A stretch of 64,000 bases of DNA from Pseudomonadota bacterium. GTDB taxonomy: Bacteria; Desulfobacterota; Syntrophorhabdia; Syntrophorhabdales; Syntrophorhabdaceae. This document shows, one piece after another, positions 26,580 to 34,702 of this stretch. How positions within the stretch are numbered: the stretch's first letter is position 1; every line of letters begins with the position of its first letter. Location of the stretch: the NCBI GenBank assembly GCA_026388315.1, contig JAPLKA010000045.1:1-64000 (forward strand), read 5' to 3'. The position numbers and the translations under genes were made by a program. A model generated the notes under the pieces. It did no database searches, was not told the origin of the DNA, and was given only the letters and a program-made list of their open reading frames with translations.

Positions 26580-28648
26580 AACAGTTTGAACCGTTTAAGC
26601 TGTTTTCCCTCACCCCCTTTCAACCAATTAAACCAATTAAACTCTTATACCTATTCCCCTTCTTCCTCATACCCTTCCTCGGCGGTAATCATCTTTCCCT
26701 TTTTTATGTAACGATTGATAAGTTTTGGATAGAAACAACATTTATCCTGTTTTTGATTATTGCCATTGCCATAAACCATCTAAGTAAAAAGGGAAGCTCC
26801 CCGCAAGGCTTTTCAAGGTTTCTTGTCTTTTTTATGCCATTTGCAGCAGTGAATGCCATCAGCCTTGTCTATACATGGAACAGGTTCAGCACGTTAAATG
26901 AATTGAATATTCTGGTTTGGATTCTTGGATCGGTCTATCTTTTTTCGATCACAGACAAAAATGAGGCGCTTCTCAAGGCGCTCGTGATTGGTGCTGCTTT
27001 ATCTGCTATTTGTGCAGTGGTGCAGTCCAAAGTGTTATTTCCCAATTTTATCGAAGTTTTTCAAGGCGGAAGATATGCTGAGATAGCAAAGGGGCAGGCA
27101 ATACCATTTTCTTCTTTCCTTTACCACAATGTTTTTGGTGGTTACATGTGTTTTGTTCTCCCTTTGGCGATATATTTCGGCGTGTACCAGGGGAAATGGT
27201 TATATAAGATTGCAACTCCCTGTATTATCGCCGGAATTATCCTCTCTACATCACGAATTGCCATGGGAATTTCCTTTTTGTTTGTGCTGTGCTTTATCGC
27301 TGTAATGATAAAAAGAAGGGACATAAAAAGCGCTTTGATTATGGTGGCAATTGCTGCTACCAGTATAGTCATGATCTTTACGCTTTTGCACACAGGGAAG
27401 GGGGGCGAATTTAAAGGATTGACAGCCGAACTTGGGAAGAAGACACAGATAACAAAGTCTGAAGTTACTACGCTGAATACAAGGACTGAAATATGGAATA
27501 ACGGTATTAATGCCTTTGTTGCAAAACCGGTGATTGGATATGGAGCAGGGGCATTTGAATATGGCTATAGAAAATATTTTGATGGCGGGATTTACACAAG
27601 ATATGCCCATAGTACATTGCTGAAGATAGGTGTAGAGCTTGGTTTAATTGGCATATTGTGTTTTTTGTTTTACATTGCAGGATTCTTTTCCTGTCTGAAG
27701 GGCAGATTAAAGGAACCGGAATATCTGTTCATCTTAGCCTCAACCGGCTGCGGTCTACTTTTTGGACTACTGGATTTTTCCTTTGATATGCCTGCCCATA
27801 TCATAACCTTCTTTGTCTTATCTTCCGCTGTTTTTGTTAATGAGGAAAGCAAGGCCAGGGTAGCCGCAGGCTTCCCCGCCTGTCTCATGGCCCTGGCGGA
27901 CAGGAGCCTGCGCATTGTGTCATATATAATAATTATATGTCTTTTAGGTTCGTTCCTCTTTACCGTAAAGGCAAATTTGTCGGGTAAATCCATAGAAAAT
28001 GGCATCGCATGTGAGGATGGCGGATTTATGTTTAACGCCTACAATTCATACGTTGACGCAATTTACGATATGCCTATAGATAATGATGGATATATAAAGG
28101 TTGTCGGTGTTTTAAAAAGGCTTTATGAAGGGGAGGGTGACCCAGGGAAAAAGGAGAATATTAAAAGTAGTTTAAAAATGTATCTCAACAATATAGAGGA
28201 GAAGGAGGATTTAGACTCCGGTCTGTTTTTTGTTGCCGGCATGAGCTATACAACATTAAAAGAAACACATAAGGCTGAAAGCTACCTGTTGAAGGCGATA
28301 TCCTACTACCCTTCATCGGCGTACTATATCTATGAAATTGTCAGGTTTTATATATCAATTGGTGATTTGCAAAAGGCACTTCTCTGGACTCACGCAATTG
28401 ATCCTTATCTGGATAAATACCGGACTTCAAAAAACCCTAAAGGATTCTACGTATACAAAATTAGGGATATGGAAGCAGAAATGGAGTATAAGCAAGGCAA
28501 TGTTGCCACTGCATTATCAATAGCCAAAAATAACCTGAAGGATGCAAAAGAAGGGAAATTTATAATAACAAGCGTTAAGACAGGTGAATATATCTCAACG
28601 GAACCTTTTTTGAATTATTTGAAGGATAGAGTAAATTTCTTCGAATAA
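26576..28648 (+). CDS. O-antigen ligase/polymerase-like membrane protein (Wzy_C) with C-terminal TPR region
   Basis: 690 residues with about ten to twelve membrane segments. The central Wzy_C region includes NTRTEIWNNGINAF, GYGAGAFEYGY and AHSTLLKIGVELGLIG, the conserved periplasmic His/Glu neighbourhood of WaaL, Wzy and PglL/TfpO enzymes. The C-terminal ~200 residues are TPR-like helices. Such enzymes transfer lipid-linked glycans to lipid A, polymer or pilin. Placement between pilus and polysaccharide genes allows either role. The start ATG overlaps the S23 stop, and residues ~16-30 (QPIKPIKLLYLFPFF) are encoded by the 9-nt repeat tract, so the native start is uncertain. A palindromic insertion lies at 27855-27912. 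Confidence 0.75.
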   Translation: MKQFEPFKLFSLTPFQPIKPIKLLYLFPFFLIPFLGGNHLSLFYVTIDKFWIETTFILFLIIAIAINHLSKKGSSPQGFSRFLVFFMPFAAVNAISLVYTWNRFSTLNELNILVWILGSVYLFSITDKNEALLKALVIGAALSAICAVVQSKVLFPNFIEVFQGGRYAEIAKGQAIPFSSFLYHNVFGGYMCFVLPLAIYFGVYQGKWLYKIATPCIIAGIILSTSRIAMGISFLFVLCFIAVMIKRRDIKSALIMVAIAATSIVMIFTLLHTGKGGEFKGLTAELGKKTQITKSEVTTLNTRTEIWNNGINAFVAKPVIGYGAGAFEYGYRKYFDGGIYTRYAHSTLLKIGVELGLIGILCFLFYIAGFFSCLKGRLKEPEYLFILASTGCGLLFGLLDFSFDMPAHIITFFVLSSAVFVNEESKARVAAGFPACLMALADRSLRIVSYIIIICLLGSFLFTVKANLSGKSIENGIACEDGGFMFNAYNSYVDAIYDMPIDNDGYIKVVGVLKRLYEGEGDPGKKENIKSSLKMYLNNIEEKEDLDSGLFFVAGMSYTTLKETHKAESYLLKAISYYPSSAYYIYEIVRFYISIGDLQKALLWTHAIDPYLDKYRTSKNPKGFYVYKIRDMEAEMEYKQGNVATALSIAKNNLKDAKEGKFIITSVKTGEYISTEPFLNYLKDRVNFFE
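26622..26666. repeat. Nonanucleotide repeat tract downstream of the S23 gene
   Basis: Nine-nt units in register: AACCAATTA, AACCAATTA, AACTCTTAT, ACCTATTCC, CCTTCTTCC. The complement reads GGAATAGGTATAAGAGTT... and TAATTGGTT, the same words as the tract upstream of the S23 gene in inverted orientation. The tract is translated as part of the ligase-like protein's N terminus. Confidence 0.75.
27855..27912. repeat. Nested palindrome inside the ligase-like gene
   Basis: CGCAGGCT (27865-27872) pairs with AGCCTGCG (27905-27912), and CCTGTC (27879-27884) with GACAGG (27899-27904). An alternative pair is CCAGGG (27855-27860) with CCCTGG (27891-27896). It is more GC-rich than its surroundings and is translated as ARVAAGFPACLMALADRSLR between two membrane segments. 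Confidence 0.6.
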
Positions 28649-28681
28649 GACCCCTTTTGCCATCATATAAGAACTTCCAGG

Positions 28682-29017
28682 TTAAGAAATAATTTCGTTT
28701 AGTCCCTCAACCACTTGATCTAACTCCTCCAGAGATGCCCTACCAATCAATTTCCCAATCCTCTCCACCGAGAGTGTCCGAATTTGGCTGATCTTTACCC
28801 ATGATTGTTTTGGCAAATCCTTTGTCTTTAATTCGAGTGTCAAGGGAAATCCCGCCTTCTGCGGTTGGCTCGTAATTACCACAGCTATGACCGTACCTGA
28901 GCGTTCATTAAAAACATCATGACTCAGAATCAAAACAGGACGCAATCCCGACTGTTCGCGGCCCTTGGTGGGGTTAAGGTCCGCCCATCGGATCTCCCCC
29001 CTCAGTATTGCGGCCAT
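28682..29017 (-). CDS. MazF/PemK-family toxin (mRNA interferase)
   Basis: 111 residues with the CcdB/PemK fold: RGEIRWADLNPTKGREQSGLRPVLIL at the N terminus, then TVIAVVITSQ and SWVKISQIRTLSVERIGK. Family members cleave mRNA at short sequence motifs in the cytoplasm. It overlaps the upstream antitoxin gene by 16 nt, the normal order for a toxin-antitoxin pair. It is antisense to the polysaccharide genes around it and ends 33 bp after the ligase-like gene, suggesting it was inserted there. Confidence 0.9.
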   Translation of the reverse strand: MAAILRGEIRWADLNPTKGREQSGLRPVLILSHDVFNERSGTVIAVVITSQPQKAGFPLTLELKTKDLPKQSWVKISQIRTLSVERIGKLIGRASLEELDQVVEGLNEIIS

Positions 29018-29244
29018 TGGCTCACGTCCTCAACTAATCCTTCATCGGCCATTGCCTTTTCAAACGCCGGTTCAAGTTTCGCACACTCTATTGTCAGCCT
29101 GCTTCGCTTCATGCGTAGCAGTTTCTCACTCACAGCTTCCTGGATTGCCTGACTCCGGTTTTGAAAAATATGATTATTGACAAGTCTGTCCAGTTCGCCA
29201 ACGAATTCCTCATCCAGTGTAATTGCTATTTTTTCTTTGCCCAT
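29002..29244 (-). CDS. Ribbon-helix-helix antitoxin (MazE/CopG-like)
   Basis: 80 residues. The N-terminal half is a ribbon-helix-helix DNA-binding domain (KIAITLDEEFVGELDRLVNN, then NRSQAIQEAVSEKL). The acidic, tryptophan-containing C terminus (EDVSQWPQY) would wrap around the toxin. It should neutralise MazF and repress the shared promoter. The RBS is AGGAGG about six bases before the ATG, with an extended -10 (TGATATAAT) just upstream. Confidence 0.88.
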   Translation of the reverse strand: MGKEKIAITLDEEFVGELDRLVNNHIFQNRSQAIQEAVSEKLLRMKRSRLTIECAKLEPAFEKAMADEGLVEDVSQWPQY

Positions 29245-29264
29245 TGTATCCTCCTAAGTATTAC

Positions 29265-29273
29265 ATTATATCA
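29265..29273 (-). promoter_or_regulatory. Extended -10 promoter of the toxin-antitoxin pair
   Basis: On the minus strand the sequence reads TGATATAAT, an extended -10 element about 20 bases before the antitoxin ATG. No good -35 hexamer is present, as is usual for extended -10 promoters. The antitoxin probably binds here. Confidence 0.55.
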
Positions 29274-29326
29274 TACCAATTACGGGTAATGCGAGTTTTT
29301 TTCGCTTTAAGGAAACTTGGTCTTTT

Positions 29327-29460
29327 GCATAAACAAAAGTTCCGAAGCCGAACGCGAGTGAATGAAGCCGCCGGAGCGTAATGAGTGTGTTTGCGGGGAA
29401 TAGCCCGACACAGATGCTCATCCTAATGGAAAATCTGGGATGAACACTTTTTGTTTATGC
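29327..29460. mobile_element. Small inverted-repeat element (MITE-like)
   Basis: GCATAAACAAAAGT (29327-29340) and its near-perfect complement ACTTTTTGTTTATGC (29446-29460) bound a ~134-bp GC-richer segment without an ORF. Inside, TCATCC and GGATGA form a second inverted pair. No clear target-site duplication was found, so mobility is a guess. The gap 29245-29484 holds only this and the antitoxin promoter. Confidence 0.5.
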
Positions 29461-29484
29461 TGTGTTTCATTGTTGTCATGTTGA

Positions 29485-29733
29485 AAAAAGGCTCTCATAG
29501 CAAAGTCTGAATACGTTGAATTACTTGACGATATGCTGGTAAACATGGTGGAGTATAGACAGGACAATATTGCCGATGCATTATCAATAGCCAAAAATAA
29601 CCTGCGTGACGCAAGGGAAGAGAGGTTTGTTATTTCAAGCATCAGATTGGGGAAAAACGTCTCCAAATCATCAATGGTTAATTATCTGAAAACAAAACAT
29701 GAATACTACGAACACCTTTCAACAGGAAAATAA
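29485..29733 (+). pseudogene. Truncated duplicate of the ligase-like gene's C terminus
   Basis: The frame is open from 29485, with an ATG at 29533. It encodes EYRQDNIADALSIAKNNLRD..., almost the same as EYKQGNVATALSIAKNNLKD near the end of the ligase-like protein. The DNA shares a 22-bp identical core (the codons for ALSIAKN), at 28510-28531 and 29578-29599. Only about the last 60 codons survive. The toxin-antitoxin pair and the MITE-like element lie between the two copies, so a second ligase-like gene was probably deleted or invaded. Confidence 0.75.
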
Positions 29734-29751
29734 ATCAAAGGCTGGGATCTT

Positions 29752-30687
29752 ATGTCTAACGTAAGCGTGATAATGAATTGTTATAATGGAGAGAGATTTT
29801 TACGTGAAGCAATTGATAGTGTTTATGCACAAACATACAGAGACTGGGAAATAATTCTTTGGGATGATGAATCGATGGATAATACCCAGGAAATCGCCAT
29901 TAGCTATGATGATAGACTGAAATATTTTAGGGGCAAGAAGAGTGTTTCGCTTGGGCAAGCGAGGAATTGGGCATTAGATAAGGCGTCGTGCGAATATATT
30001 GCTTTCTTGGATCAAGATGATATTTGGCTGCCACAGAAACTTGAAAAACAGATTTATGTTATAGAAAACACGCCCGATATAGATTTTGTCTATTCAAATT
30101 ACTTTACAAGAAAAAACAACAGGGAATGGTTGAATTTCAGAACAAGACAACCAACTGGTTATGTCTTTGAACAATTTCTACATTTCTATCCCGTTGGAAT
30201 CTTAACAGCACTTGTAAGAAAAAACGTTCTCAACCGTCTGGAATCGTATTTTGACGAAAATCTCCATATTTGTGAAGAGTTTGATTTATTTATGCGAATC
30301 CTGTATAAATCGAAGGCTATGTATATAGAAGAACCCTTAGCGATATACAGAATACATCATGACATGAGCAGCATTAAAATTATAGACAGATATTATGATG
30401 AATGGAATTATTCAATGGAAAAGCTGAAGAGATCATATCCGTTTTTAGAAAACGAATATAGCAATGCAATGAATCATTTTTATATTAATATTGCCTATCA
30501 TCAAGCAAAGATTGCGATGTTTACAAATAACCCGAAATCAGCAAGGAAATATCTGGATCAATATAAATTTGTTCGTTTTAAAGTTTTCATATATTATCTG
30601 TTAACCTTTTTTCCGGCAAGGGTTCTTAATTTTTTAGTTAGTGTAAAAGATAAATTTCGTCCGGAACCCCTGTTTGTAAAGCCATAA
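29752..30687 (+). CDS. Glycosyltransferase family 2
   Basis: 311 residues, GT-A fold. The N terminus SVIMNCYNGERFLREAIDSV and the nucleotide-sugar motifs WDDESMDNT and FLDQDDIW (DxD metal site) are clear. ICEEFDLFMRI gives the acceptor-side ED motif. It would add one sugar to a lipid-linked glycan on the cytoplasmic membrane face. It begins the surface-polysaccharide block. Donor and acceptor cannot be read from sequence. Confidence 0.88.
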   Translation: MSNVSVIMNCYNGERFLREAIDSVYAQTYRDWEIILWDDESMDNTQEIAISYDDRLKYFRGKKSVSLGQARNWALDKASCEYIAFLDQDDIWLPQKLEKQIYVIENTPDIDFVYSNYFTRKNNREWLNFRTRQPTGYVFEQFLHFYPVGILTALVRKNVLNRLESYFDENLHICEEFDLFMRILYKSKAMYIEEPLAIYRIHHDMSSIKIIDRYYDEWNYSMEKLKRSYPFLENEYSNAMNHFYINIAYHQAKIAMFTNNPKSARKYLDQYKFVRFKVFIYYLLTFFPARVLNFLVSVKDKFRPEPLFVKP

Positions 30688-30704
30688 GTGAGATACTAAT
30701 ATTT

Positions 30705-31958
30705 GTGAAAGATAAAAATATAATGCGTGAAAATAATTGCAAATCTATTCGTGTAGCCTTCGTATCCCATCGTTCCGATCTTACCGGTGCTCCAAGATGC
30801 CTTTTGCTTATACTAAAATTACTCGACCGTGATCACTTTGAACCAATTGTCATATGTCCTGGCCCGGGAACTTTAGTAAAAAAAATAATGGATTTAGGCA
30901 TACCGGTTATAATGATAAACAAATTTCCTCCTGTTCATCGGCTGGCTGCAACCCTTAACCCTCTTCGCCTTTTATTGAAGGCTCTATACCGAACATCTTA
31001 CATGGTTCGTCTTTTCTTTGTTTTAAAAAAGTCTGATGTCGATGTTGTGTTTTTAAACACATTGCTCAGCAGTGGAGCAACAATCGCCGCGTGGTTGAAT
31101 GGTTTACCTGTAATCACATATATACATGAATATTATGAGCGATTTCTGCTCACTTCGCCAATCAGGAGATGGGCGGTCCTCCACAATGCTCAACAGATTG
31201 TCGCGGTTTCAAAAGCTACTCAGGGTATGGCTATACAATATGGTGCAAACCCTAATAACACTTCTGTGGTCTATCCAAGCATAGACGAAACAGAACTAAT
31301 GTCTAATGGGCCCTTCAATATTGAGGCGATCAAGGAAAGTTGGGGGGCAAAACAAAATGATGTTGTGTTTGGAGCTGTCGGTGTTTTGGTTGAAGGTAAG
31401 GGTTTTCTTGACCTTGTGAACGCTATACCAAAAGTTCTACTAGAAATTGATAACTGTTTTTTTGCAATAGCCGGGGGATTGCCATCGCCCGAAGATAAAT
31501 CCCCAGATTACCTGGCTAAGCTCATGGATTGTGTGATAAAACTGGGAATAGAAAAAAGGATAAAGTTTTTGGGCTATATGGAAGATATGTCTATATTTTA
31601 TCAGGTTATCGATGTGCTCGTCATACCTTCTCACGAAGAATCGTTTTCTCTTGTTGCATTAGAAGGGATGTATATGAGAAAACCGATAATTGCTTCTATG
31701 GTAGGTGGGTTACAGGAAATTATCAATCCTGGAATGAACGGAATTTTAATTCATTCTCAAAGTATAGGCGAGCTTGCAAGTGCAGTGATAAAATTGGGAA
31801 GCGAAGAAGATTTACGCAGATCCATGGGGACAGACGGAAAAAAACGTATGGAAGAGTCCTTCTCAAAGACAGTGTTTGTCTCAAAGATTCAAGAGATAAT
31901 ACGATCAACCGTAAAAGAATATCATGATGACATTTTTAAAATCACAATATCACGTTAA
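30705..31958 (+). CDS. Glycosyltransferase family 4 (GT-B)
   Basis: Up to 417 residues. The N-terminal Rossmann domain has SHRSDLTGAPRCLL, where family members usually have GGAE/GGVE, and the C-terminal domain has the family motifs VFGAVGVLVEGKGFLDLV, KFLGYMED and PSHEESFSLVALEGMYMRKPIIAS with the EX7E pattern. The frame opens with GTG 30705, but ATG 30723 gives a more usual N terminus. It overlaps the methyltransferase gene by 35 nt, so the two are cotranslated. Confidence 0.88.
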   Translation: MKDKNIMRENNCKSIRVAFVSHRSDLTGAPRCLLLILKLLDRDHFEPIVICPGPGTLVKKIMDLGIPVIMINKFPPVHRLAATLNPLRLLLKALYRTSYMVRLFFVLKKSDVDVVFLNTLLSSGATIAAWLNGLPVITYIHEYYERFLLTSPIRRWAVLHNAQQIVAVSKATQGMAIQYGANPNNTSVVYPSIDETELMSNGPFNIEAIKESWGAKQNDVVFGAVGVLVEGKGFLDLVNAIPKVLLEIDNCFFAIAGGLPSPEDKSPDYLAKLMDCVIKLGIEKRIKFLGYMEDMSIFYQVIDVLVIPSHEESFSLVALEGMYMRKPIIASMVGGLQEIINPGMNGILIHSQSIGELASAVIKLGSEEDLRRSMGTDGKKRMEESFSKTVFVSKIQEIIRSTVKEYHDDIFKITISR

Positions 31959-32952
31959 CGAAGAGGGTATATTTTTTTCTGATAACAATGGTTATTGGTC
32001 TAATTTAAATAAAGAAGAAAACAAAGTCTTGATTGAATCATTGCAACATAGCTCAGCAAGAGAAGCATTGGTAAAGCATCAAGCATGGTTAGAGGACGTG
32101 ATCTATTCTCCTAAACGGCAAGCAGGGCTTGAGCTTCTTCAATTGAGTGGTGATGAATTTTGTATTGATTATGGATGTATGTGGGGGGCATTAACCATTC
32201 CCTTAGCCAAAAGAGCTAAATTTGTTCTTGGGATAGATCAAACTTTAAACTCTTTGAGGTTTTTAAAGGCACGAACGATAGAAGAAGGGTTGTCCAATAT
32301 TGCATTATTATGTCATGATATCAGGAAAATGCCAGTGTTGCAATATAATGCAAGAGCTGATATAGCAATTGTTAATGGAGTACTTGAATGGGTACCAGAG
32401 GAAGGACCAATTGAATTAAAAAACTACTACGGGAAATATAATAATAAAAAATATTCAAATCACCCTGGTTCTCAACAGGAAATGTTTTTAAGACAGATTT
32501 ACCTGAATCTTCAAAGTAATGGCAAACTATATCTTGCTATAGAAAATAGATTTGATTTTAAAATGTTTTTGGGCGTTAAAGACCCTCATGTGAATATTCC
32601 ATTTGTGTCTATTCTCCCAAGAAAATTAGCTAATTTGGTATCTTGGCTCAGATTGGGCAGGCCTTATATAAACTGGCTTTATTCGTTTAATGGAATTAAT
32701 TCTCTATTAAAAAAGATAGGGTTTTCAAAGATAGACTTGTATATGTGTTTTCCAGATTATCGTTTCACTGAAAGGATAATACCTTATGAAAATTCATTGG
32801 ATAATGATTCTGCTTTAATAATTTCAACAAGAAATGCTAAGGGGAAAAGGACTTTTAAAAGAGTTTTGGGAAGAATGTTGCAAATAATGACTTATATGTT
32901 ATTAAAGAAGAATTTTTTTTCACCGTCAATCATTGCTATAGGTCACAAATGA
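31924..32952 (+). CDS. SAM-dependent class I methyltransferase
   Basis: 342 residues. SAM-binding motif I is FCIDYGCMWGALTIPLAK, followed by the acidic loop LGIDQTLNSL and motif IV IAIVNGVLEWVPEE; a helical C-terminal part follows. It is visibly more A+T-rich than the pilus and redox genes, as is the next gene, suggesting separate acquisition. It starts inside the GT4 gene and overlaps the kinase-like gene as ATGA. A methyltransferase next to a kinase recalls the O-antigen chain terminator WbdD, in which both activities sit in one protein. Confidence 0.8.
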   Translation: MMTFLKSQYHVNEEGIFFSDNNGYWSNLNKEENKVLIESLQHSSAREALVKHQAWLEDVIYSPKRQAGLELLQLSGDEFCIDYGCMWGALTIPLAKRAKFVLGIDQTLNSLRFLKARTIEEGLSNIALLCHDIRKMPVLQYNARADIAIVNGVLEWVPEEGPIELKNYYGKYNNKKYSNHPGSQQEMFLRQIYLNLQSNGKLYLAIENRFDFKMFLGVKDPHVNIPFVSILPRKLANLVSWLRLGRPYINWLYSFNGINSLLKKIGFSKIDLYMCFPDYRFTERIIPYENSLDNDSALIISTRNAKGKRTFKRVLGRMLQIMTYMLLKKNFFSPSIIAIGHK

Positions 32953-33695
32953 TTGAATTACTAAACAATTGTTTACACGGCAGCGAAATTGCTACATATT
33001 TAGTGAATGATGGAGTTTTGGGAAAATGCATAGTAAAAGCTTCAACAACGCCAAGCGGTATTAAGAATTTATACAATGAAATAGCTGGATGGCATTGGTA
33101 TCAAAAGATTAGATACCCCCAAAAGAAAATGGATGTTTGTAATATAATTCAAAAGAAGGATAGCTATCTTAAAATAAGTATAGAATTTATAGAAGGTTTC
33201 AAGGATGATTACAATAAAGGATTAGAAGAAAATGCCGATGTAATAACAAAAGTCATAGATCATTATTGCAAGGTATGGCCATATTATTCAAACAATACAT
33301 CACCAATACATGGTGATCTGTCAATAGACAATATTATTTATAATCCTGATGGTATTCATATTATTGACTGGGAGCATTTTAGCAGGACTGGAGGGTTTTG
33401 GGGATTTGATGCAATTTATATAATATTCGAAACTTTGTGGTTTAGTCTAAGAGGAAAACGCCTTCCGACGGAAAATGAGATAAATATTATTAGGAAAAAT
33501 ATGCAAATATTAAATACTGATACTAAATTGGATAGTAAATTACTTAAGCATCCTCTCAGAAGTATAATAAATTTTATAGTTGAAAATGAAAAAATATGGG
33601 GGGCACAACTGTTGAAATATCCAGATAAATTTCCAGTTTTGAAATTTAGCGATGAACAAATATTATATATAGAGCCGTTGCTTAGGTTTATTTAA
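32949..33695 (+). CDS. APH/choline-kinase-like phosphotransferase
   Basis: 248 residues with the protein-kinase-like fold. The catalytic loop is HGDLSIDNII (Asp base and metal-binding Asn), followed by the DFG equivalent HIIDWEHFSRTGG. The N-lobe is short and lacks an obvious P-loop glycine string. In a polysaccharide cluster the likely substrate is a sugar or glycan end rather than an antibiotic, but this is inference. Its ATG overlaps the methyltransferase stop. A+T-rich like its neighbour. Confidence 0.75.
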   Translation: MIELLNNCLHGSEIATYLVNDGVLGKCIVKASTTPSGIKNLYNEIAGWHWYQKIRYPQKKMDVCNIIQKKDSYLKISIEFIEGFKDDYNKGLEENADVITKVIDHYCKVWPYYSNNTSPIHGDLSIDNIIYNPDGIHIIDWEHFSRTGGFWGFDAIYIIFETLWFSLRGKRLPTENEINIIRKNMQILNTDTKLDSKLLKHPLRSIINFIVENEKIWGAQLLKYPDKFPVLKFSDEQILYIEPLLRFI

Positions 33696-33703
33696 CAAAA
33701 CAT

Positions 33704-34702
33704 ATGGTTAGCGTAATTATTGTTAATTATAATGGGATTGATGTTATTCAGGATTGTATGCGTGCCCTTGAAAGACAGACCTTTAAGGATTTTGAAACTA
33801 TTATTGTGGATAACGGCTCCACAGATGGTTCTCTTGAGCAATTAAACAGTTTTTTAACCGGCAATTCATTTTCCTACCCTGTTAAAGTAATCCCCCTTTC
33901 AAATAACGTAGGTTTTTCAGATGGAAATCGACAGGGATTAAGGCACGTAAATGGTGAATTTGTAGCGCTTCTTAACAACGACACAGAACCCGATAAGAGT
34001 TGGCTTGAAGAACTTGTAAAAGGAATAAACGGCAACCCGGAAATAGGGATATGCGCATCCAAACTTATTGCATATCATTCCGATATAATTGACAGTGCAG
34101 GAGATGGATACTCAATGGTTCTCAGGGGATTCAAAAGGGGAGAAGGGGAAAATAAAAACGCATATAGCAATAAGGAATTTGTTTTTGGAGCATGTGCGGG
34201 GGCCGCAATGTATCGAAAAAAGATGCTCGATGAAACAGGTTTTTTTGATGAAAACTTTTTTCTGATATATGAGGATACTGATCTCAATTTCAGGGCACAA
34301 CTTGCAGGATGGAAAGTCCTGTATGTTTCCACAGCCATAGTTCACCACAAAGTTCGTTCATCAATAGGCAATATGAGTGATACAGCAATATATTATTCTC
34401 TCAGAAACAGCGAATTGGTGCGTATTAAAAATGTCCCTGCGGGTATATTTTTCAGGTGCCTGCCTGAATACATAATAAGTGTTTTTGCCGAATTCGTTTA
34501 TTTTGCAATCAAACATAAAAAAATCAGGCTATATTTCAAGGCAAAACGTGATGCACTGAGGATGTTTCCGCTAATGTTGAAAAAGCGTAAGGCGACAATG
34601 AAGGCAAAAAAGGTAAGCAATGAACATTTATTGGGTATGATGACGCCGGTATGGCAGAAAGATTTTTTTAAAACAAAAGCAAAGAAGTTTTTCCATGGTT
34701 AG
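33704..34702 (+). CDS. Glycosyltransferase family 2, rhamnosyltransferase-like
   Basis: 332 residues. SVIIVNYNGIDVIQDCMRAL, VDNGSTDGS, LNNDTEPDKSWL (DxD) and FLIYEDTDLNFRAQLAGWKV mark the WbbL-like branch of GT2, many of which transfer rhamnose. The C-terminal ~90 residues contain hydrophobic and basic helices that probably bind the membrane. It overlaps the next gene by 8 nt. Confidence 0.88.
   Translation: MVSVIIVNYNGIDVIQDCMRALERQTFKDFETIIVDNGSTDGSLEQLNSFLTGNSFSYPVKVIPLSNNVGFSDGNRQGLRHVNGEFVALLNNDTEPDKSWLEELVKGINGNPEIGICASKLIAYHSDIIDSAGDGYSMVLRGFKRGEGENKNAYSNKEFVFGACAGAAMYRKKMLDETGFFDENFFLIYEDTDLNFRAQLAGWKVLYVSTAIVHHKVRSSIGNMSDTAIYYSLRNSELVRIKNVPAGIFFRCLPEYIISVFAEFVYFAIKHKKIRLYFKAKRDALRMFPLMLKKRKATMKAKKVSNEHLLGMMTPVWQKDFFKTKAKKFFHG

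Noticed and set aside
28682-29244. Phage-defence island made of S23, ligase-like and toxin-antitoxin genes
   Set aside because: No other defence gene, integrase or attachment site is present; the ligase belongs with glycan genes.
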